The notes under the pieces are model-generated. The model saw only the letters and a list, made by a program, of their open reading frames with translations, was not told the DNA's origin and did no database searches. This document shows positions 58,755-64,000 of a stretch of DNA of 64,000 nt, piece by piece. Both the position numbers and the translations under genes were made by a program. The stretch's first letter is position 1. Every line of letters starts with the position of its first letter. This stretch comes from Streptomyces guryensis (GTDB lineage: Bacteria; Actinomycetota; Actinomycetes; Streptomycetales; Streptomycetaceae). The stretch spans positions 1 through 64,000 of the forward strand of contig NZ_JAJSBI010000027.1 of the NCBI RefSeq assembly GCF_021261325.1, given 5' to 3'.

Positions 58755-59744
58755 TCAGGCTTGGCGGGCGCAGGACGTGAGGCGATCGGCGAGCGCGATG
58801 ACGAGGTCGCGGAGTTCAGCGGGGCGCTCGATGACGAACGGCCGGTCGAGTGCGGCGAGCACCGGAGGCAACCAGTCGAGCCGCTCGGCTCGCAGTTCGA
58901 CACGCAGCCAGCGCTCGGCCGCCAGGTCCTGGCCGGCCGCGGGCTCGAGCTCCGCCAGGCTCGCGACGCTGAGGGGAAGGTGCGCGCGGATCTGCTCAAC
59001 TGTCCCGTGGATCCGCAAGGTCACCTCGTGCCGGTACTCGGCCGTGGCGAATCCTGACAACACGCGCTGCGCGGGAGCGGGACCGACGGGCGCTTCGAAT
59101 GAGCCGGGCAAGGTTCGCGCGTCCGCGATGCGATCGAGCCGGAACGTTCGGTCCTCGCCGATCCGGGCGTCCTTGCCCGTCACGTACCAGCGGCCCGCAT
59201 GGGCGACGATCCCGTACGCGTGCAGTGTGCGTTCGCTGCGCCGTCCGTCGCGGTCGGTGTAGCGGATCGAGACCGGCCGGCGGTGGCGCACCGCATCGGC
59301 GACGGTGAGCAGGAGTCCGGCGTCCGGGTGGTCCAACTCGCCGGGCAGATCCGTGAAGGCGAGAGCTTCCAGGAGGGTGTCGAGCCGGCGGGCGATGTGC
59401 TTGGGCAGCACCCGCCGGATCTTCGCCGATGCCGTCTCGTTGGCCGTGCGCTCCGCCGTCGTCAGCCCTGCCCGGCGGCCTGCGACCAGGCCCAGCAGCA
59501 CGGCCAGCGCCTCGTCGTCGCTGAGCATGAGAGGCGGCAGGCGGTACCCGGGAGCCAGCCGGTACCCGCCGTAACGGCCGCGCACCGACTCCACGGGCAC
59601 GTCCAGGTCGATCAACTGGTCCACATACCGCCGCACGGTGCGCCCTTCGACGCCGAGCCGGTCGGCGAGTTCGGCCACCGTCCGGGTGCCGCCCGACTGC
59701 AGCAGCTCCAGGAGTGTCAGCACGCGGCCGGTGGGTCGAGACAT
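58755..59744 (-). CDS. WYL-domain transcriptional regulator
   Basis: A 329-residue DeoR-like regulator with an N-terminal winged helix (RVLTLLELLQSGGTRTVAEL, LGVEGRTVRRYVDQLI) and a C-terminal WYL domain (SIRYTDRDGRRSERTLHAYG, RWYVTGKDARIGEDRTFRLD). WYL domains bind nucleic acid or nucleotide ligands. The gene is divergent from a VOC-family gene with 93 bases between, which it likely controls. Confidence 0.93.
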   Translation of the reverse strand: MSRPTGRVLTLLELLQSGGTRTVAELADRLGVEGRTVRRYVDQLIDLDVPVESVRGRYGGYRLAPGYRLPPLMLSDDEALAVLLGLVAGRRAGLTTAERTANETASAKIRRVLPKHIARRLDTLLEALAFTDLPGELDHPDAGLLLTVADAVRHRRPVSIRYTDRDGRRSERTLHAYGIVAHAGRWYVTGKDARIGEDRTFRLDRIADARTLPGSFEAPVGPAPAQRVLSGFATAEYRHEVTLRIHGTVEQIRAHLPLSVASLAELEPAAGQDLAAERWLRVELRAERLDWLPPVLAALDRPFVIERPAELRDLVIALADRLTSCARQA

Positions 59745-59837
59745 GTCCGCAGCCTAGCGCGAATACAGGACCGATTCTGTCCTCTATTTCTCCTAGCCTG
59801 CGACGTGCACGCCTGCAGCACAGCCAAGGAGATTCCC

Positions 59838-60236
59838 ATGCACTTCGTCTCGATCCGCATCATCACCAGCGACGTCGCACGCCTCGTCGACTTCTACGAG
59901 CGAGCCACAGGGGCGCGGGCCACGTGGGCCACCGAGGACTTCGCCGAACTCACCACCGCGGGCGCCACCCTCGCGATCGCCGGCACCCGCACCGTCCCGC
60001 TGTTCGCCCCGGGCTCCGCCCGCCCGGCGGACAACCACAGCGTGATCACCGAGTTCCTCGTCGACGACGTGGACCGCGTGCACCAGAACCTGACCGGCTT
60101 CGTCACCGAGTTCGTCAACGAGCCCACCACGATGCCCTGGGGCAACCGGTCACTGCTGTTCCGCGACCCCGACGGCAACCTCGTCAACTTCTTCACCCCT
60201 GTCACTCCAGCGGCCAAGGAAAAGTTCGCACGCTGA
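59838..60236 (+). CDS. VOC-family (glyoxalase-like) protein
   Basis: A 132-residue vicinal-oxygen-chelate protein with two beta-alpha-beta-beta units. It starts MHFVSIRIITSDVARLVDFYE and ends with NRSLLFRDPDGNLVNFFTPV. Metal ligands would come from HFVSIR and the Glu in VITEFLVDD. Members are dioxygenases, isomerases or antibiotic-binding proteins; this one is unassigned. AAGGAGATTCCC precedes the ATG. Confidence 0.88.
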   Translation: MHFVSIRIITSDVARLVDFYERATGARATWATEDFAELTTAGATLAIAGTRTVPLFAPGSARPADNHSVITEFLVDDVDRVHQNLTGFVTEFVNEPTTMPWGNRSLLFRDPDGNLVNFFTPVTPAAKEKFAR

Positions 60237-60279
60237 GGCAACGCACAGCAGGGCACAGCAGAGAGGGCCGTCACACATC

Positions 60280-60327
60280 AGGAAGGCGGCTCTCCAGGAA
60301 GGCGGCTCTCCAGGGAAGCGGCTCTCT
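60280..60327. repeat. Three 16-bp tandem repeats
   Basis: AGGAAGGCGGCTCTCC is repeated exactly at 60280 and 60296, and a diverged copy, AGGGAAGCGGCTCTCT, follows at 60312. The last two bases are in the stop codon of the lipoprotein gene, so the array sits just past its end between convergent genes. Confidence 0.85.
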
Positions 60328-61204
60328 AGGAGTGGCTCGGGGTGCGGGACGGGCTCGGAGAGGCGGACGCGGGCGGATAACTCGGGTGCAGTGAGGGAGA
60401 AAGCGGAGCCAGGCCTTTGCACAGCGGGGTCGGAAACGCCGGCGCCCTGCGCTTTACGACCCGGCAGCCTCCGGCCGCCCCTTCGACGAGCGGCACCCAG
60501 CCGGACTTCTCGGCCCGGAAGAACCAGCGGTCACCGAGCCGGGACGAGCAGCCGGGCGCGGATCCGTCGCCACAGGCCGGCCCGGTCCGCCAGGAGAAGT
60601 CCAGCACCAGCCACTTGCCGTCGCACTCCTGAGAGTCCCGGTACGTGTGCGCGGGCGCGTCGACCGCCATCAGCGCCTGGTCGTAGGAGGCGTCCGTACA
60701 GCCGGTCGCCGGCGGCGTGCAGCCCAGCTTCCCGCACAGCCGCAACGCGGGCGGCCTGGCGCCCTCGGCGGTGAACTGGACGTCGTGGTCGACGACCACC
60801 TTCCGGCTGCCCAAGGGGACGGGCAGCCGGACCCGCGCCGTGGCAGAACTCTCCTTGGTACAGCCCGAACGCCGGTCTCCCGACGGCGAGGAGAAGGTGA
60901 GCTGGACCCGCACGAGGTCCTGCTGCACCGGGTCGGTGAGCACCGCCTTGAAATCCCGCACACACGCGGGCGCACCACTGGGCACCTGCGCGTCGAGCAG
61001 CAGCGTACGACCGCCGTCGGCCAGTCGGGCCCCGGTCACCTCCGAGGGCGACCCAAGGGTCCACGGAATCGTCTCCGTAGCCGACGGCGACGCCCCCCGG
61101 CCTGCCAACTGCGTCCCGCACCCGCCGAGCAGCAGCACGGCCACCACACAGAGCACAGCGGCCACGACCGCTCCACGCCCGTCACGTCTTCCAGCGGATC
61201 CCAT
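60326..61204 (-). CDS. Cys-rich secreted lipoprotein, function unknown
   Basis: A 292-residue protein with a signal sequence and lipobox (VVAVLLLGGCG). The mature part holds about a dozen further Cys, in groups such as RLCGKLGCTPPATGCTD and GPACGDGSAPGCSSR, likely disulfide-bonded outside the cell. A Pro/Ser-rich tail (SYPPASASPSPSRTPSHS) ends it. I do not recognise the family. The ATG at 61204 gives the signal peptide its usual length. It converges on the VOC gene. Confidence 0.65.
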   Translation of the reverse strand: MGSAGRRDGRGAVVAAVLCVVAVLLLGGCGTQLAGRGASPSATETIPWTLGSPSEVTGARLADGGRTLLLDAQVPSGAPACVRDFKAVLTDPVQQDLVRVQLTFSSPSGDRRSGCTKESSATARVRLPVPLGSRKVVVDHDVQFTAEGARPPALRLCGKLGCTPPATGCTDASYDQALMAVDAPAHTYRDSQECDGKWLVLDFSWRTGPACGDGSAPGCSSRLGDRWFFRAEKSGWVPLVEGAAGGCRVVKRRAPAFPTPLCKGLAPLSPSLHPSYPPASASPSPSRTPSHS

Positions 61205-61457
61205 CAGCGCTCAATCCCCCCGTATCGCACCGGCGTTGCCCGGGCCGACGCAGAACTCCAGTGCCGTGACGCAGCTCACCGGAAAAGGGGGGGCACGGTG
61301 TGGATCACGGCACGCGGCGGGCGGCCCGATTACACGTGATGTTGGGCGTGCAACTCTCCTTCACACCGGTTGTCGAGAGCGTCACCGTGGCCGGGACATG
61401 CCGTTCCCCGGAAGCCGAGCGCCCGGCGACGGATCTGCCCGGCCGCTTTCGAAAGTC
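61205..61457. other. Non-coding gap, no feature recognised
   Basis: About 250 bases separate the start of the lipoprotein gene from the end of the carotenoid-oxygenase gene. Frames are open on the plus strand but none has a recognisable protein or ribosome site. It should contain the lipoprotein promoter. Confidence 0.4.
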
Positions 61458-63016
61458 TCAGCCAGTGCCACCGCGCGAGGCCGAGACGGCACGGTCCAGG
61501 GTTGCGTGATCGGCCCAGTTGCCATGGAAGCCGAAAGGAACGCGGCTCGGGAGCTTGACCCTTGCCAGAGGAGTACGGCGCAGGTCGGCGGCGTCATGGA
61601 CGAGCAGCTCGGACAGCCCCGTGAGGCGGTTCCACCACAGGGTCAGCAGGTAACCATCGTCCTCCGAGGTGGCGTTCTGGCGGGCCACGAAGACGGGTTC
61701 ACCAGGGCTCGTCAGCGCCTCGGGACCCTCGATCACGGTCGTGGCGTCGCTCAGGAAGTCCTGCTTGGCCAGGCCGTCGCTCATGGTGTCCTCGGCCAAC
61801 GCGCGCGTGGTGACGAAGTAGCCGTAGCGGTGCTCCCGGCCGGTGTACGCGTCGTTGATCCGCGGGAACTCACCGGCGACACCGCTGGTCATCTCCTCCG
61901 TCGCCGAGCCGGTGGCCAGGTCGACGCGCCAGCGGTGGGGCAGGGCCGGCGGGAACCAGGAGTGGGAGGTGACGGGGGTGTCGAGCCGGTCGGCAGGAGT
62001 GCCCAGGCGGGTGATGCGGTGCCCGTCGACGATGACCTGCCCATTGCACTCGTAGGCGTTGTAGAAGTGGGTGTTGGCCCAGTGGCCGCCCACCTCGTGC
62101 CAGGTGGCGGTGTGGGTGCGGCGGTCCATGAGCACGATCTGTACGCCGTGCGGGAGCGATGCCTCGTCCCAGACGACTCCCGGCTTGCCCTGCATGACGT
62201 GGTCCAGCCGGACCTGGGCCGGGGTCACGAAGAAGATCGCGTAATGGTCGCTGACGGCGAAGTCGTCCATCAGCACGGGCACTTTGATGTCGAGGCTGTG
62301 GCTTTCCACGACGTGCCCGGTCTTCGCGTCCGCCCGGTACCAGGTGATGACCGGCCCGGTCGCGGCGAAGAAGAGCATGTCGCCGCTGTCGGGGTCGATC
62401 TTGTAGTGGGCGGTGCACAGTACGTCGATGCCGCCGTGGAAATCGTGGCTGCCGTACGTCTCCAGGGTCTCGGGGTGCATCGCGTACGGCAGACCGCCCT
62501 CGAGTAGACGAGCAGGTGGTCACCGAAGACACCGACGTTGGTGTTCGCCACGTTCTTCGCGGGTGGAGCGCCCTGGGGGAGCGGACCGGGGGTGCCGCCG
62601 TTGGCGAATCCGCTGTAGACGGCCGTGCCCTGCTCGACCTCGAACTTCATGGAATCGGTCATCACCCAGCGGGTGCGGAACGCGGCCCGGCCCTCGCGCA
62701 GATAGATTCCGCACACCATGCCGTCGCCCTCCCACCAGTGATAGCGGCCGGGATCGCGAGGCCGGAAGCGGGGGTTGGACGAGACCCGGAACAGAGCCCC
62801 TGCGAGGTCGGCCGGGATCTCCCCGTCCACCTCCAGGTCGTAGGCCTCGGTCTCCTCCGTCCAGGGGGTGAAGGGGCCGTCGAGGAACTTGTTGTGGTGC
62901 GCCCAGCCGGCGGCGTCCTGTGCGAGCCGTGGGACCGACGGCCGGAGCACGGCACGCGGCGCGATCGTCATCGGGTCGGGTGGGACCAGGCCCGGTCCGG
63001 AGGCGACTGAGGTCAT
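61458..63016 (-). pseudogene. Carotenoid oxygenase family gene with a single frameshift
   Basis: The two halves of one carotenoid-cleavage-type dioxygenase lie in different frames. The first (63016 to about 62505) runs from the start through WEGDGMVCGIYLREGRAAFR to GDHLLVYS. The second continues as GLPYAMHPETLETYGSHDFH and HFYNAYECNGQVIVD to the final PFGFHGNWAD. Adding one base near 62501 would restore the read, TCG-AGG becoming TCG-GAG-GGC. The iron-binding His set seems complete. Relatives cut stilbenes, isoeugenol-like phenylpropenes or carotenoids. It is either a recent pseudogene or a sequencing error. An aldehyde dehydrogenase lies 82 bases upstream. Confidence 0.88.
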
Positions 63017-63098
63017 CGGAGTGCTCCAGGGGGTGGGAGAGTCGATCTGCGGGAGCGGGAGCGGCCCTTGCCGGGCCGCCTTGTCCGGGAGGCCATGG

Positions 63099-64000
63099 TC
63101 AGAACGGGTAGCAGGGGATCTCCTGGCGGACGGTGACCCACTGCTGCTCGGTGAAGGCCTCGAGGTTGGCGGCGGCGCCTCCGTGGCGGGAGCCGTTGCC
63201 CGAGTCGCCGACGCCGCCGAACGGGATGGTCGATTCGTCGTTCACGGTCTGGTCGTTGATGTGTACAAGGCCGGTCGGGATGCGGTCGGCCAGCGCCAGG
63301 CCCTTGGCCACATCGCGGGTCAGGATGCCGAGCGAGAGCCCGTACTCGCTGTCGGAGGCCAGCCGGGCGGCCTCGTCGAGATCCTGGAAGGTCACTACGG
63401 GCGCGACAGGGCCGAAGATCTCCTCCGCGTAGGCGCGGGCGGTGAGCGGGACGTCGGCCAGGACGGTGGGCCGGTAGAACAGGCCTTCATGGGTACCACC
63501 GGCAGCGAGCCGTGCTCCCGCGGTGACACTGTCGCAGACCACGGCATGGGCGGCCCGCAGCTGACCCTCGTCGATCATGGGGCCCATGAGGACCGTGCCG
63601 GTCATCGGATCACCCACGGGTGTGGCGTCGGCGTGCTCGGCGAGACGGGCTGTGTACTCCTCGGCGATCGAGGAGTGTACGAGATGACGGCCGGCGGCCA
63701 TGCAGACCTGCCCGGCGTTGAAGAAGGAGCCGAAAGCGCCCGCGGACACGGCCTTGTCGAGGTCGGCGTCGTCCAGGACGACCAGCGCCGAGTTGCCGCC
63801 CAGCTCCAGGTGGACCCGCTTGAGCCGCTGCGCGGCTGCCGCCGCGATGGCCTTCCCCGCCCGGGTGGACCCGGTGAAGGCGATGACGGGCACGCGCGGG
63901 TGGTCCACCAGCGCCGCGCCGACGGCGGCGCCACCGGGCAGGACGTGCAGGACGCCCTCGGGAAGCCCTGCCTCCTCGAAGACCCGCGCGATGGTGACAC
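63099..64000 (-). CDS. Aldehyde dehydrogenase, 5' end beyond window
   Basis: The last 300 residues or so of an NAD(P)-dependent aldehyde dehydrogenase. The cofactor and catalytic motifs are in VPVIAFTGSTRAGKAI, HLELGGNSALVVLDDADLD (Glu) and FFNAGQVCMAAGRHL (nucleophile Cys). EEIFGPVAPVVTF, INDQTVNDESTIPFGGVGDSG complete the fold. This HINDQTV pattern is typical of benzaldehyde/vanillin-type dehydrogenases. It would oxidise the aldehyde released by the neighbouring dioxygenase, if that gene works. The start lies to the right of the window. Confidence 0.92.
   Translation of the reverse strand, partial: VTIARVFEEAGLPEGVLHVLPGGAAVGAALVDHPRVPVIAFTGSTRAGKAIAAAAAQRLKRVHLELGGNSALVVLDDADLDKAVSAGAFGSFFNAGQVCMAAGRHLVHSSIAEEYTARLAEHADATPVGDPMTGTVLMGPMIDEGQLRAAHAVVCDSVTAGARLAAGGTHEGLFYRPTVLADVPLTARAYAEEIFGPVAPVVTFQDLDEAARLASDSEYGLSLGILTRDVAKGLALADRIPTGLVHINDQTVNDESTIPFGGVGDSGNGSRHGGAAANLEAFTEQQWVTVRQEIPCYPF

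Noticed and set aside
1..64000. CRISPR arrays, rRNA operons or a biosynthetic gene cluster.
   Set aside because: No regularly spaced repeats of suitable length, no rRNA-like sequence and no polyketide, peptide synthetase or terpene genes were found.

Overview
The window reads as chromosomal DNA of a Streptomyces or close relative. It is very GC-rich with strong G/C bias at third codon positions, has many GTG and some TTG starts, frequent 4-bp overlaps inside operons, and actinomycete-specific families (XRE/DUF5753 with DUF397, SpoIIE-type phosphatases, SPW-repeat and DUF3040 membrane proteins, an Rpf-type muralytic enzyme). No rRNA, confident tRNA or CRISPR array was seen.
Layout. 1-5.3 kb is accessory and eroded: the end of an IS5-like insertion sequence, a gene fragment beside it, DUF488 and family-5 uracil-DNA glycosylase genes, a ClC channel that has lost its N-terminal half and reads through into a SnoaL-like protein, SPW and DUF3040 membrane proteins, and an excisionase-like HTH relic. 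5.3-15.3 kb is mostly metabolic and cell-wall: panD with a GNAT neighbour, an Asp/Glu racemase-like protein, a proline-repeat peptide, gnd, an Rpf-LysM-M23 secreted enzyme, an EamA-like permease, a FhuF-like 2Fe-2S protein, glycogen genes glgA and glgC, and a cupin.
15.3-20.5 kb is a two-gene secreted glycosidase operon (PA14-GH2, GH92) behind a palindromic LacI-type operator and closed by a strong terminator. 20.5-30.2 kb is mixed: WS/DGAT acyltransferase, an unusual zinc-ribbon SDR lacking the catalytic Tyr, a classical SDR, a degenerate HD protein, a multiply frameshifted sugar-ABC ATPase pseudogene, a 57-residue small protein, GNAT, LysE, rhomboid-like and amidase genes. 30.5-33.9 kb is a second secreted glycosidase pair (GH20, GH29 fucosidase). 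33.9-39.1 kb holds membrane proteins, a MaoC hot-dog protein, an XRE/DUF397/ATPase regulatory module with an array of TGCAATTGCA-like sites, relics of GH85 and GH38 glycosidases, and a DUF4231 protein.
39.1-47.9 kb is a GntR-controlled sugar operon: lipoprotein, RbsA-like ATPase, permease, then L-fuconate dehydratase, SDR, aldo/keto reductase, mutarotase and lactonase, i.e. the non-phosphorylative L-fucose pathway, with start/stop overlaps at seven of the eight cistrons' junctions except one. 47.9-64 kb holds a lipase maturation factor, a PAS-GAF-PP2C-ATPase signalling protein, Fpg, a Ser/Thr kinase/anti-sigma/unknown/ECF-sigma cluster, a CapA protein, MarR with twin operators beside an alpha/beta hydrolase, WYL regulator with a VOC protein, a lipoprotein, a carotenoid-oxygenase gene broken by one frameshift, and an aldehyde dehydrogenase cut by the window edge.
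How it works together. The secreted GH2, GH92, GH20 and GH29 enzymes, the eroded GH85 and GH38 pieces, and the fucose import and oxidation operon form a plausible programme for stripping complex N- or O-linked glycans and catabolising the released fucose. This link is an inference from gene content, not shown by the sequence itself.
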